This document shows, piece by piece, positions 22,878 to 38,912 of a stretch of DNA of 64,000 nucleotides (position 1 is the first letter of the stretch; the number at the start of each line of letters is the position of its first letter). The notes under the pieces are model-generated. The model saw only the letters and a program-made list of their open reading frames with translations, made no database searches and was not told the DNA's origin. Position numbers and translations under genes: made by a program. The stretch covers positions 1,426,001 through 1,490,000 of the forward strand of contig JAFKAC010000005.1 of NCBI GenBank assembly GCA_025766275.1, written 5' to 3'. This stretch comes from Lactarius indigo (lineage: Eukaryota; Basidiomycota; Agaricomycetes; Russulales; Russulaceae).

Positions 22878-25187
22878 ATGGCTTTGTCGGTCGTGCCTCA
22901 TTTGTTCCCGGATAGTAGTATGGCCTCCAACCCGAGTGCTCCTACTCTTTCAGACCAGTTGTTGGAGCAATTTGAATCCACGCAAGGGCGCACCAGTCAA
23001 TTCATAGAAGATTGTGCGTCTACACGGATCCTCTGATACCACAGATGTTCACACGACTTTCCCCAGGCGTTGAGATCTGTGAGACTTGCAACATCTCCCC
23101 AGTTGATCTCTACTACACATGGGAGTCCCTCGTTCTCGCCCCAAACGCGGTTGGGAACCGGATCATAACTAAAGAGACCCCTTCTGCTCTCAAAACTGTC
23201 ATCCAGTCAAAGCTCAAGAGAGCCGCTGATACTCGAGAGTTCAAAAATGAACAGAACCTGCGAAAAGCGAGAGGTGCCCCCCCTGCCAACATGCTTGGTC
23301 TTGGATCTCGGATGAACATGAAGTATCCCGTCGGTCTTGTGGAGACGGCTCCGTCCCCACAACTGCAACGCGCTAATCCTCGATTTATTGGTAAGGTGGG
23401 AACAAGTCAGGTCACGTTTGAATGCCATGACATAGAAGGGTCCTCTCAAGATAAGCGAAATTGTATGTCTCGAAGCGTATCGTGGGCCGGGTAACTACTT
23501 CTCAACGGCCGTGATCAGACAAATACATGTATGAGAAGATATCAGAGCGAAGTGGGGGTGAGTAAGTTCTTGGGGTCACCTAAGTTGCCAGTGAAACTGA
23601 CGTCCTCGGTAGTTCTGGACGAGCGTATAGACGCAATCGCGGACCTTGTTTGCCAACACTACGGTTTAAACGATCTCGCAGACCCCTCTGCATCGAGCGA
23701 TGTGAGTCACGCCTCGCAGTTTCGTGAGTGGCTAAGCTCTCATAGGAAACGGTTGTTGTCGTTGGTCGTATCACTGTTGATGCAGAGGCCTCTTCTGGCT
23801 CCGGAAAGCTTAACGAGACAAGCCTCTGCATTGAATCATCACGGATGATGGGATCTGGCGCCCGTGTACCACTTAGATTTGCGCCAAACTTCAAAGTACG
23901 AGGAGGCCCAAAAGGACAAGCCAATGTCAGCCTGTTCCCCGGAGCTATTGTCGCTCTCAGGGGGAAGAACGGAGGTGGAGGTTGGTTCTCTGTGAACGAA
24001 GTCTTGTCGGTTAGGCTCTTTATTAGCTCCATTCGTGTCGATGTCTCATATATGTTTAGTTGCCTTGTCTACTTCCGTCCACCCCACCTACCTCGAATGA
24101 CCAAGGGTTGAAGGAAGAGCCCCGAGAAACGTCGTTCTCGATGGCAATAGCTTGTGGCCCTTTCACACAGGAATCAGATCTCCAATACAAGCCGTGGTCA
24201 TCGTTGTTTAAGAGTTTATTGTCGCTGCGACCGGGAGTAGTCCTCTTGGTTAGAATCTACCCGCTGCAACCAACCACGCTGTGTTGACCCCAGGCTTAGA
24301 TCGGGCCATTCTTGGACTCGAACAACGAAAAGATCAAGACTGGCGATATAGACCAAGCACCGAGCGAACTTTTTTACAACCAGTTCACGGAAAAGTTACA
24401 CGAATTTCTAGAAACGTCCCCTAATAGCTTGATTCTGATCGTCCCCAGCGTACGAGATGTGATCAGCAATCATTGCGTCTACCCACAGTCACCACTTGGT
24501 TTTTCTGATCTTTCTGCTGATCCTGTGAGTCGTCCTGATAAATATTGAGCCCCACCTTCACTTTGGCTCATACATCTGGATCTCAGCGAATTAAACTCAT
24601 CCCAAATCCATGTCGCTTTTCCCTCAACGGCGTTTCATTTGCTGTGACCAGCGTGGATGTACTATTCCACCTGCGAAAGGAGCAGCTTGTTATGCGGGCC
24701 GAAGAAGTAGAGTCGCTAGAGGTAGACGGCCAACTGCCGGCCACAGATACGATGGCTAGCTTGTCTCGTCTTATTTTACAGCAAAGATGGTCCGTGTATT
24801 CCCTTCCTTACCCGACGTCGACTTACAGCTACCCTGTTGACCTGTAGCTTCTATCCGTTGTTCCCGTCACCTCTAGAACTTTCTCACGAAGTTAACCTTG
24901 ATATCTCTCATTTCGATCACCTCGCCTTGTGCCACGAAGACAGGACATATGCACCGGACGTGCTGATCGTCCCCAGTCGGTTGAAACACTTTTCAAAGGT
25001 GCGTCCAGGACGTATTGCAAATGGCTAGTGCTATATCAATTTACTTTTCAAGGTCGTGGATCACACCGTCGCGATAAATCCATCTTTTGTCTCTAAAAGT
25101 GTTTCAGCAAATCTGATGTTTGGGGGACAAGGAGAGGGACCCGTTTCGTCTCGTATTAAAGTTGATGTAGGAAGAATCTTGGAATGA
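22878..25187 (+). CDS. POL12: DNA polymerase alpha subunit B (primase-associated)
   Basis: Regulatory subunit of the polymerase alpha-primase complex that starts Okazaki fragments. Two in-frame ATGs exist: 22878 (MALSVVPHLFP) and 22920 (MASNPSAPTLS). An intron near 23010-23062 joins IEDC to VEICETCNISPVDLY. Conserved blocks: AADTREFKNEQNLRK, YKYMYEKISERS, VPLRFAPNFKVRGGPKGQ, FPGAIVALRGKNGGGGWF (OB-fold), GPFLDSNNEKI (phosphoesterase-like), LILIVPSVRDVISNHCVYPQ, RIKLIPNPCRFSLNGVSF and a C-terminal SHFDHLALCHEDRTYAPDVLIVPS. The last exon ends VDVGRILE at 25187. The phosphoesterase domain is inactive in this family. No frame break seen. Confidence 0.92.
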
Positions 25188-25369
25188 ATTACAGTGAGAA
25201 TTGAGATATGAGCGCTGTGAGCACTTGAGCTGCCGTTACATCCGGCTCGTTCGTTTCCCGGCGTTTGACGCGAACAAGTACGTACACCGTGACACCCAGA
25301 CTTCCATCCCGCCATCCGGTGGCGTTCACTCAAGTCCAACTTATCTCTATCTTATACGAAATCTCGTAA

Positions 25370-26687
25370 ATGGGTGCTGGTCAGTCTACAGGCTCACATC
25401 CACATCCCCCAGCACGCGCTCTGCACGTTCTGCGCGTGACACCATCATCACCTGCCTCACAGGCGAACATCGAAGCTTTCTTCGACTTCGTTGTTGGTCT
25501 TGAAGGAGATACTCACTCTTCGAGAAAGTCCTTAGATGCCGCCGAGCTCGAGGCAATCGTGGAGAAAAACGAAGGGAAGAGCCTGAGCTTGCTCGTTTGG
25601 AACAGCAAGTCACAAACAACCAGAGGTTCGGTGACTCAGCACGTTGACCAGGCGTTATAATCCCTCTGACTTCTAGTCCAGTTGTGAAGATTACTCCATC
25701 GCGAACGTGGTCACAGCAGAGTCTTTCTGTGCACGTCGCTAAGGATGCGGGACCTGGTACCCAGCCCTCCCTGCTTGGGTTGAGCATGCGTATCTGCGAA
25801 CCTGAGTTCGCTCTTGAGAACGTCTGGCACGTCCTAGATGTATTGGAGGGAAGTCCAGCAGAGAGTGCTGGGCTTGTTCCCTACGGTGATTGGATAATAG
25901 GGTGGTCAGGGGGCGTGCTAGGCGCGGAAGGTGACTTCTACGATGTCGTGGAGGCGGTACGTCCCCGCTCGCGATACCACTGGTCCATCTAACTCACCAA
26001 CTACCTCGAAAGCACATTGACAAGCCGCTTCGGGTTTATGTTTATTCGTACGATTTTGAGTGCGTCTTCACTTTTTTGAACCCGTTTTCGTCGCCTCACA
26101 GCAACCCAGCACCATCAGGGAAGTCGTCCTGGTTCCCAATCGGCAATGGGGCGGCGAGGGCTTGCTTGGTTGTGTGTTCGGGTAGGTCTCGCGTTCGAAC
26201 AAAGTTCTGCCATAGGTCTCACTTGATATACAGCTTTGGCCTACTGCACCGGATCCCTCCAATACCCGATGATCGCCAACCTGGGACACTCCCTTCGGAA
26301 TTGCAGGATTCCACCGGATTTGAAGAGCAGACATTATACGTCCCAGCAGATGTCGCCGAGGACCAGTTTGACCTTGAATTCCACACAGACACCCGTGATC
26401 AACAACACCAGCCCGTTTTCTCCCCACCTCATCCCCATGACTACAGCTACAGTTATTCCAACCGTAGTGCCGCCCTTGATCGACAATTACCGTCGTCAAC
26501 GATCCCGGAGGAGTACGAAGAAGCGGAGAGCTACCTGCACTCTTCTCGCTCCTCTCAGGACAGCGACCATAATCGTCATTATCACCACCACGGCCACGAC
26601 CATAATCGTCACATCGCGGCGGTGCCTACAACCCTCAGTTCGTCCTTGGCTCCGGACGTGAATTCCAATGGTGATTCGAGATCATGA
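25370..26687 (+). CDS. Golgi reassembly-stacking protein (GRASP/GRH1)
   Basis: Peripheral Golgi/ER-exit-site protein involved in membrane tethering and, in fungi, unconventional secretion. It starts MGAGQSTGSH with Gly2 suited to N-myristoylation. The first PDZ half reads IEAFFDFVVGLEGD and KSLSLLVWNSKSQTTR; an intron to about 25680 gives VVKITPSRTW and LGLSMRICEPE. The second PDZ half reads VLDVLEGSPAESAGLVPYGDW; introns near 25958 and 26060 then give HIDKPLRVYVYSYDFD and REVVLVPNRQWGGEGLLGC. FGLLHRIP closes the GRASP core. The C-terminal 130 residues are Ser/His/Tyr-rich (the SPR region). All junctions are consistent. Confidence 0.9.
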
Positions 26688-27505
26688 TCTGCCGCATGTA
26701 TCTCACCGATGTGTTTAACCGGTTAAAGGTCGCAGCGGCATTCGCTCTCCTTCGCTCCTGAATGGTGCGGCTATCGGAGGAGGCCAGACTTTGCACAGGA
26801 CACACCTCAACGGCTCGCGCGGCAACGAGGGTGCAGGCAGACAAAACAGCCTGGCGGATACGGAGAGTGCTGAGGGATATTCAGAGCAGGAGAGCCTGAC
26901 CAGCGTAGAATAGGACCACCCGTTCCCCGCCCTGTTCTCTGCTCTTGTCCTGTCTCCGTTGGATGTTCTTCTAGATGTGCAGGCAAGGCAGCTCCGGGTT
27001 TAGTTCTATTCTTTCGCACCCCCGCATAAGCGATATGTGGGCTAGCACCATGCCATAAAGAAGCTGTGGCGAGCAGTGGCGCGTGTAGATACGGAGGGGA
27101 TCATGGGTCTCATACCTACCCGGCTCTTGATATCACTTGATGAATGAGTAATGTTGCACTAGCTCGGGTGTGCACTAATCAAACGCGACGTTGTCCATGA
27201 AGGTCATGGCGAGACACCATGGTTAGTACCCTCGCGTACAATTGACTGAACTTATTGGTGCATCTTTGATACGCCGTGGGGAACTTTTGGAAACGCAAAC
27301 CGGTACCAGAGGGACTACGGTATGTCAAGCGATATTAATCGCTCTTGCTTTGTGGCCTTGGTCATGGTCTTCCATGCGGCTCACCCCAGTGCTCACCCCA
27401 ATGCACCCTATAATTTCAACATCTATCAACCATACTGCTTTTTTCATGTAGGATCATATAATTACAGTGATCCATCACGCGCTGACACCTTGCATACTGA
27501 GGCTA
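26688..27505. other. No recognisable gene
   Basis: The region is downstream of GRASP. Only short frames without motifs are present. It borders the repeat and the CHL1-derived debris. Confidence 0.4.
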
Positions 27506-27632
27506 GCTGAGCCGCTCGACCGCTTTGTATCAAGCTGGATTAAAGGGGTGAATGTTAGAACTTGCTCCCTGGGTGTTATATTGAATTATATTATGACCGA
27601 GAACTGGTAAAAGAAAACCTTGCTAGCAGCCC
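27506..27632 (+). repeat. Dispersed repeat R, copy 2
   Basis: This is the shorter copy of the element at 19135-19301, in the same orientation, with an internal deletion of about 45 bases and scattered substitutions. It sits directly upstream of the CHL1 fragment. Confidence 0.7.
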
Positions 27633-27654
27633 ACTTCGCACCCAAATACAACTT

Positions 27655-28265
27655 ATAAACACTAGTCATTTCCCGTGGACCTCGAGGCGGCGAGCTCAAT
27701 TCAATCGTGGAGAATGCGGACCTGGTGCTCTCCACGTCGGTCAAATAGTGGCTAACCCCTTCGGGATTGTGGTCTTGCTTCCCTCCTTCAGAGTTCTCGA
27801 AAAGGTGAAGACTGGGATGAGAAAGGAACCATGGTTTCCATACTCAAAAAGAAAAAGAAAAAGGTTCCCACTTTATCCACCGGGCCTAGCTGGGTGGGCT
27901 TAGACCGATGCAGGTGATCACAGAGTCGTCGGCTAAGCACCCGCGAGTTTGTCTTAGTACTGGGAGGAAATCCTAAGTAACGGGTCCCTTGTGGTGTGGC
28001 ATTGTTGCTTCCACTATTGACTTCCCTACCCTTTTCAGGGAAGGGCGCGCCCGTTGCCGTCGAGGGGGCAAAAATATCCGAGGGACTGGATTTATCTGAC
28101 CAACTCGCCCGCATGATGATGGTGGTTGGCCTGCCCTTTCCCAACTTGGGATCTGTGGAGCTTCAAGAGTGGCTTAAACACGCAGACCGTGTTGCAGGGG
28201 CACTGGGACCCGAATAAATTTATGTACGATGCGGCGGGGAGAGAGCTGTATGAGGGCATGGGGCG
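27655..28265 (+). pseudogene. Partial CHL1 pseudogene
   Basis: The DNA and broken frames match the C-terminal third of CHL1: SHFPWTSRRRAQF, QIVANPFGIVVLLPSFRVLEKVK, then GAKISEGLDLSDQLAR, VVGLPFPNLGSVELQEWLKHAD and AAGRELYEGMG. Sequence matching a CHL1 intron is still present around 27865-27910, so this is a DNA-level duplication, not a retrocopy. The frame is interrupted (for example TAA after ALGPE near 28215) and the ends of the gene are missing. It faces the opposite way from the intact CHL1. Confidence 0.85.
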
Positions 28266-28552
28266 GTGCTCTTGGTCACAATCTTCCGAGTAATAAATGC
28301 CATCCTGAGAGCTTGCAGGATAACGATAATATTCAAAAGGTACAGGATACGAGCAACGGAGCGCGACAACAAACAAGATGTCTAGCCAATGCGGTATCTA
28401 GGGGATATGCCATGAGTCAATTGCGTCAGAGAATGATAATGCGTATACGTCATCCCGGGCTTGCCTACCCCACAAATCTTCAGTGCCCGTGTATTCCACG
28501 CTCCCACGCACACGATGCGTCAGCACGAATACGAAGAGTCCCCAAGCCATAT

Positions 28553-30151
28553 TCAAGGCGGAGTTGGTATTGGAAGACCCGCAGCCCGCGCCATACGAAT
28601 CGTCTTTTCCGCCTAGGTCGTGAGAGTTAGGTGAACGAGTGGATGAATGAACATATGAAGGGTTGCACCTGCTTTAACATAGGGGCATCAACCATTTCCT
28701 TGCCACCCTTATCGTCGCTCAGGTCAAGGCCGATTGCGCCTGTCTGTGCCGCATGGGCCTGTGCCATTTGATGCACTATCTTTGCGGCGCGGAGTATTTC
28801 TCGTAGGAGGTCAGCCTGCATCTCCGAGAGAGTAAATCACCACTGCTTGTACCTTGCTCAGTCGGGACAAAGGTGGATTGTATGATGTCCACTTGTAATG
28901 GATGGATTGCTTGCTTCGGGTGCACTCAGCATGGCATTTCCCAAGCAAAAAGGGGAACATGGGAGGACGGATACCTTGCCACTGAAACCTAATCTCCGAC
29001 CATCGGTACACTCATCTCGCAAATAGTCCAAGTCCTTGTAGTTGACGCAAACCTGCACATCATGTATTAACTACTGAACGAACTCGCAATTAGCGTGTGG
29101 GAACGAACCATATCAATAGCCTCGAGACCGAATGCCCTCGCGGCGACAGATAGGTGAGATCGAGGGTAGAGCAATTCCTGGCGAGAAGCCGTCCGAATGA
29201 CGGACGTGTCTGCACAGTCTAGCAAGTACTCGCTCAGCCATACCCCAAAAAATGAACGAAAGGGAAGGCGTCATACAATCTTCTGCTGCAAACTAAGTGG
29301 AGACAAATGGATAAATGTGAACGGTAGGTATAAAGGCAAGTGGGAACGTACTAGCAATGCCCTAAGCTCGCCCCCCTTCTCTGGCCCATATACAGACTTC
29401 CAAGCGGCAATTCCACCGATGTTGTGAAGCGCTTGGGCGCTCTCGATGCTGGCAACCAGATGGATGGTTCCCTGAGACCGACCGAACGCCTCCATTGCAT
29501 CCGTGACCATTTCCAGATCCTCTACGGAGTGAACTTTGGGCAGCACGAGCGTCCGAACGGAAGGAATGGTGAGCTAAGGGGTGCGGACATGTCCGACTCT
29601 CGTTCCGACTCTCTAGGGACAAGGGTGGGCTTACAATGCTGACGATATCACGCTCGAAGAAAGTGGTGTGGGTGCTATTCACACGCACAGCGATGCGCGA
29701 AGGATGGGGTAGTTCATCTGCCGGCGTTTTCTGCACAAGCGGTCAGCCACCACCACCATCAGACGCATTGAGGACTCTCTACCGTCAAGAACTCGGCGAG
29801 CCGCTCCCTCGCAACAATCTTGCCCTCTTCTGAGGGCGCGACACTGTCCTCGAGGTCGTAAATGATGACGTCGGAGGGTGTCACAAGAGACTTCTGGAGC
29901 ATGCGCTCCGACGATGCGGGGACTAAACCAAGCAAGCGTCATGCTCGCGCTAGAGCTCGTTTGGAAACCGACGAACCATACAGGTAAGAGCGCCGAAGCT
30001 GAGTTGTATGTGCCTGTGGGACGGAACTCGAATACCGGCGTGGCTGCAGACGAGGCTGAACATTTGATCTTGTCGCTGGGAAATGCGTTGGATGCGAGAC
30101 CAAGGAACCAGGTCTCAATAGATTTAACGGCCTAGAGATAGAACAGTACAT
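28553..30151 (-). CDS. CLYBL-like HpcH/HpaI aldolase-family lyase, mitochondrial
   Basis: Citrate-lyase-beta-like enzyme; animal CLYBL splits citramalyl-CoA and has malate synthase activity. It starts MYCSISRPLNLLRPG, followed by an Arg-rich presequence-like stretch. LRRSYLY / VP spans the first intron. Family motifs: DVIIYDLEDSVAPSEEGK (metal site), RIAVRVNSTHT, LVLPKVHSVEDLEMV, HLVASIESAQAL (Glu ligand), VYGPEKGGELRAL, FAAEDF-type exon near 29200, VCVNYKDLDYLRDEC and a DGRRLGFSGK / QAIHP-type junction. The last exon ends ARAAGLPIPTPP at 28553. Only 41 bases separate its ATG from the CWF19 stop upstream. Exact substrate is inferred from family only. Confidence 0.87.
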
Positions 30152-30192
30152 GTGGAGTGGAAGAGTACTCGTTTACGTTTACTGCAGCGTGC

Positions 30193-33002
30193 TCAGCGTT
30201 GGTCCCCAACAACTCCGACCCGGCGTTCTAATAACCCAGTCCAGTCAAACCGCTCGTAGCCTTTCTGAAATCTCGCCACCCTCTCTTTGTTCTTGCCGAA
30301 ATCCACTCGTCGAGGCCGTCGCCATTGTCTTGCTTCCAACTCCAGTACGTTCCCGATGATTTCCCCCGCAAAGTATCTGTACGAAATGAGCACGACAGGT
30401 AGCATTGCGAATGAGAGGAAATCACCCACTTGGGAAAATCACCACCGCCTTTCTCGCCCTCGTCCAGTCCCTCTTCGTCTCCAATGGTTTCGCCGCTACC
30501 TTCGATAACATGCCCGTATCCCTTCTCCCCCTTGTAGTCAAACTGAACCATGAAGTACGGTAGGTTGGGAACCATCATCCGCCGAAAACCACCAGGGCGA
30601 GAAGTAAAGTCAATCAGTTTTTTGTGCTGCGACCATTCTGCTTCGCTCATCAAAATAGATTCCTGGGAAAATCGTCGGAAAGAAGTGGGGGATGATGTTT
30701 TTTACAAACCCGCACCTTGAAGTAGCCGGGAAGAACATCAAACTGTTCCCAAGGTACAGGAACGCACTCGATGACGCTGTGCTTTTGCCACTTGAGAGAG
30801 ATAACGGTCTCGTAGAAGACAACACCTTTGTCCTCTTCAGCGTACATTCGCATCAGGCTCTTCATAAAATTCTGAGAGGGGCGGTCATCAACATAATTGG
30901 CAGTGTCGGGGACCGGAACCCTTACCCGAACCTCATCCCAGACATCATCGTCACCCTCAAGCATAGTCAGGTGGTGTTGAATCGGCACAATCAAGCAGTG
31001 CCCAGGAACCAACTCCTCGTGCAATGTGCAAGAAAGATACACTCTCGTTCCTAGGGCGATCATTGGAGCTTTGGGCAGGGAGTCATCTTCCCCGTAGCAG
31101 AAGGGACACGAGGCCAACGCCTTCTGCGTACGCTTGTAATCTGAAGTTGTAGATTGAGGCCCACTCGTGGACGGTGAAGGGTGTTGTGCGTACCCTGAAT
31201 TGCAAACTGGCGTTTCATCGCGTCAGAACGCATCTTTTGTCTTCCCAACTTCTCGGCGTTGTCGTCCATATAATCAAGATTGTTCTGGAACGTGCGATAG
31301 ATAAAAGGGGGAAGCATCACATATACTCGGAAACACTTACCACAAACCCCCCGTCAGTCATAATCGACTGTGCGAATTGCATATCCAGATTCTTTTGGTC
31401 GGCAATTCCTGCACCGAATTTCTCCTGACGTAGCAATTCTCCAAGTGTAGTGGTATCATCATCAGCGTTGTACCTGACGATCTCTCCTGTCTTTGGATCG
31501 CGAGTCTCCACCTTGCGAAGACCATCAATGATCCGATATGTATCGCATTCGAACAGGTGATGGGCGTACTTTCTCTTTCTTCTTCCTGTTACCGGGAAGT
31601 GATCGGTCGTCATCTTTCCCATGCCCAATGTCGTAAAGCTTTCCTCGTACATCGAGCGTCGGTAATACTTCCACGCGCGTCCGTACTTGCACGCCATCTT
31701 CATCCGTGTTGATCCCGCTTGCGCGTTGCAACTCCTCTTCGTATTCCTTCTCCAATTTTTCTGCGTCCTGCCCCCCTGTCAGCTTTGCGCGTAGAACCTT
31801 TGCTTGCAGTCTATTGAGCGAGGACGGGGACAGGGACCGCTTGCCTCCCAGCTGCGGCGTCATGACTGACGGTATTGGTGTGCGCACTTGTTGGCCCGGA
31901 GTACCCGTTTGAGACGGCAGATGAAGCGAGTCGAAACGAGCACGTGCGACGGACGGCACCCCAGGTTGCGAAGACGGTGTAGACGGGGCGCTTTCCCCCG
32001 GACCACCGGGTCGTCGGAAGCTCGAACTGCGTGACGAACCGCCACTCCCGCCAAGGTCGTTGAATATGAAGCCTTTCTCGCCGACCTTCGAGTGGCCCGG
32101 ATCCTCGCGCCGTTTTCCTTTGGTTGTGTCACGCCCGCGCCCGCGCCCATCAAGGATGCGACGCTCCTCCTTAGCCTGGTCAAAGGCCTCGAGTGAGCCA
32201 AAGCGTTCAATGGCGACTTCTTCGACGGGCCGATTCTCCTCTTCGGCTGTTTCGTAGACACGACGGAGACGCATCATGCGCCATTGTGAACCTGGTCCGC
32301 CCGGAGCGATGGACTTGGGGGCCTGTGAGTCAGAATACTCGCTCAATGGTTTGCCTTCTTGAGTTGGGTGTTTAACTCTTTCGAGCTGACATGTAACTGG
32401 ATGGGAAAGACTATTCGGAAAAGTGGCAGAGACTGAAATAGAGGAAATACCTCGTCTGGATTAGGTAAATCTGGCTTCGGTTTTCTTTCTCTCTCTTTTC
32501 CAAGACTCGAGAAAAAGTCGATTCCGCCCCCAAGCGTCCTTGAACTCGTCGGTTGTTCGCCGTAGCCTTCCGTCAGAGACCCATCACCGCCTTCAAGCCG
32601 AGGGTCGCGGACTACTGGAGAAGCAGAGGAACCTGCCGGAGGGTCGAGCATCCAGTCGTCCCGTTTTAGTGAGGGTTCGGTTGGCACAACTTTGGGAAGG
32701 GGCGGGTCATCAGACGTGGGATAAGCACGCGAAGTAAGCTCAAGGCTTTTGGCAGTAGGGATGTCAGTCGCAAGAGGCTAGGTGATGTGCATGAGTGAGA
32801 ATCGGTTCAAAGAAGTAGGCCTCACCTTGTCTCCGTCCAAGTCAATGTTCTTCTCTACCCATTCATCTTCATCGTCATCGACTACACGGACAGTAGTTTC
32901 CTTGCGCTTCTTTTTTTTATGCTTCCCATCCGCGTCTTCATGACGTCCACGTTTTGTGTGCTTGCGCTCTTTGTCCTTATGTCTGTGCCGGTCGAGGTCC
33001 AT
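30193..33002 (-). CDS. CWF19: Pre-mRNA-splicing factor CWF19
   Basis: Spliceosome-associated protein of the CwfJ family, linked to late spliceosome and lariat-intron turnover. The first true ATG is MDLDRHRHKDKE at 33002; the codon for the longer frame is TTG. The N-terminus is highly charged (HKKKKRKETTV). The middle carries GGIDFFSSLGKERERK, the family block QWRMMRLRRVYE, EEVAIERFGSLEAFDQAKEE, and KVLRAKLTGGQDAEKLEKE. An intron near 31515-31570 joins NRKKKEK to VETRDPKTGE. The CwfJ C1 domain begins CPFCYGED and has LHEELVPGHCLIVPIQHH (HIT-like). The C2 domain has PNLPYFMVQFDYKGEKGYGHVIE, then YFAGEIIGNVLELE and a terminal RFQKGYERFDWTGLL. The gene is intact. Confidence 0.9.
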
Positions 33003-33125
33003 CACGTACGGATAATACTCGGGTTCAGGCAAACGGTCCGCGTTGTCGCGGGTCGCGTGATTCAGGTCACGTGCCTATCAGTGAGTGACGACTTTGCTGA
33101 GCCGAGTCAAGTCGATCCGAGTTCA
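33003..33125. promoter_or_regulatory. Bidirectional promoter CWF19 / PRP2
   Basis: The 123 bases between divergent start codons must drive two spliceosome genes. It contains TCACGTGCC (33068-33076), a CACGTG core. No TATA box is evident. Confidence 0.6.
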
Positions 33126-36807
<3,682 letters not shown>

Positions 36808-38224
36808 CCCTATCACTACCCTTCTGGCTTTCCTGTAATTTTTTCCCTGTACTGACAACACAATCACATTGCGTTCGTGAGACAGACTCTCACAGTTGCC
36901 GTTGCAATCTCACATAACACAGCGCCCTCCAACACATTCCATACTGAGACTCACGCGTAAAGCCGATACTTCTAGCGGAGGCACTCAACTCTTCTCGCTT
37001 CCGGGTTCTCTTGATGCCACGCTATCCGCCAATGCGTCACGCCTTCTGTGAAGCATCCCATGTTTGGGAACTTCCATCTTGCGTACGAGTATGTTCTATT
37101 GCCGGACCAGTGCCCCATCGGCGTCTCGTGCTTGTGCCGTACAAGGTTAGCCGTTTTAAAAATATCGTCCTTTAATAGAATGCGGAAGAGACTTGAAGGT
37201 GGGTGCGACGACGGCGAAACAGGAAGACCAACACAGTATACGTTCTCCTTTCTAGACGCGAAAACTATGGGTAGCATTCCAACTGCCAGGTGCGCTGACG
37301 TTCAGATAACGTGTTGAGCCCTGTGGCACATCTGTCGGTGCTTCTTCAAGCTCCAGGTTCACACGGCTACCGTGCAGTGCCATGCGTGCCACGGGGCTTT
37401 TCCATACATGCACAATCCGTCCTTCATAACTCTCACGCCTGCTCGCGTTTTGAGCGGAGAATGCCTTTGGGGCTCGACCGGTTGATCGATTCGCAGAGCC
37501 ATTTAGGGGCGTCGCTCAACCCCGTACTTCCGATGTGAGCCGGGGACACACAAGCGTTAAGAAAGAAGAGACTGCGCTTCTCGCTTTGTCCTGGGTTACT
37601 GTAGAAGCTGAAACGCCAAGCATTGGGAAAGGGGCATTCTATGTCACTATACGTGCAATCTTTCCTTCACTCTAGCTCAGAGTCTGACAGCCTGGGTCCT
37701 ACGAAGCGAACTTTGGTGACCCTTCGGCTTAAGAGCAATTATCATTATCCCCTCACACTGAGTCTATCGTGGCTAGGGCTACACCGGTACGCTAGCGCGA
37801 TGTAACAACGCAGACTGGACATTCGCACGGTTAATCGTCGCGGCAGTGAGTGGTCGTGGGAGTTATTATGGGGTGGTGGCGAATATGGCGGGATATCACC
37901 GCTTCTTACGTCCTTGGACCGAATACCAAACAATCAGTTTCGACATGGCAGCCCCCGGACCCAGTCCCGGTGAGGTAACGACCATCTTTGACACCACTGC
38001 ATGGGGCCCCCTTTCGGCAAAGTAAGCCCGCCTCTTCTCTGCATCGTGGCATGCACAGGGGCATGGGCACTGAATGACGAGATAACGCCAGCAGATTTAC
38101 CGACCCACATCATTCTACAAGTCAGAAGAGAGCGGTTTAATTTTTTTTTTCCACAAGGTGGGCCGTTCCAGTTCAGGGTGCGGGCATCTGTAACAGCCGA
38201 CATGACTGACATGAACCCAAGCAT
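36808..38224. other. No recognisable gene
   Basis: The region is downstream of PRP2. Modest open frames on both strands (for example around 36972-37277 minus and 38001-38260 plus) show no motif I recognise and no convincing splice chain. They are left unannotated. Confidence 0.35.
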
Positions 38225-38279
38225 GAACCTCGCATCAGGCAATCTGCACATGGGCCCCAGGCTGAAGCGTGTGGTGATG
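38225..38279 (-). pseudogene. Orphan copy of the DUF427 terminal exon
   Basis: On the minus strand, CGCTTCAG (splice acceptor) is followed by sequence ending GATTGCCTGATGCGA, nearly matching the acceptor, last codons and stop of the intact DUF427 gene (38903-38949). No other DUF427 exon is visible upstream, so this is a remnant of a partial duplication. Confidence 0.6.
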
Positions 38280-38902
38280 CCATATATTCTCGTTCAACTT
38301 GTATTACTTACAAATTATAGTTGTATGCCGTTAAAATTTTACCCAGGTGTTCCTACTCTTTTATTGTGTCTTGGGCTTTTCTATTTTTCCTCCGAACTCA
38401 ACGAGAACTCAACTCCAGCATGATCTCGTCTTCCTTGTCGTCTTCGCTCGGGCACGCGGCACGCGCAAGGGCACGCGCATCGCATCGTCACTGCCGCAAA
38501 CTTATACACTTATGCAGAGGATACGGGCGTCGCTGCTTGCATCGGCGCCATCGGAATTACAGTACTTGAACTGCGCACAATATAAAGCATTTGATAAGCT
38601 CCCCGATTTCCGTTCTCTCGAACCACCTTGGATGTATTTATGAGCAGGCGCCAACTATCCAGATCATATATTTTCTGGCCACTGACCTCGTTCATTTTTT
38701 CAGGTTTGATGACCGTTCTAATTCAAATGTTGCATTCATTATGCGGCTCACAGTAACAGTTTTAACAGTTGGCATGACTGGCAATCGCAGAAAAACTTTT
38801 ACGTGACAGGCGGTGCAGCAGAGAGAATTGAACAATCGAAGCTACGTCAGCGGGCCTATTCATACAATCGAAGTAATTTTATTTATTTAGTACAGTGTCC
38901 GT
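38280..38902. other. AT-rich spacer, no gene seen
   Basis: The spacer lies between the two copies of the DUF427 terminal exon. It lacks any recognisable coding or repeat motif. Confidence 0.35.
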
Positions 38903-38912
38903 GAACGTCGCA

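Noticed and set aside
36972..38260. Genes in the open frames downstream of PRP2
   Set aside because: No recognised motif, no consistent splice chain and poor codon character; I could not support a call.
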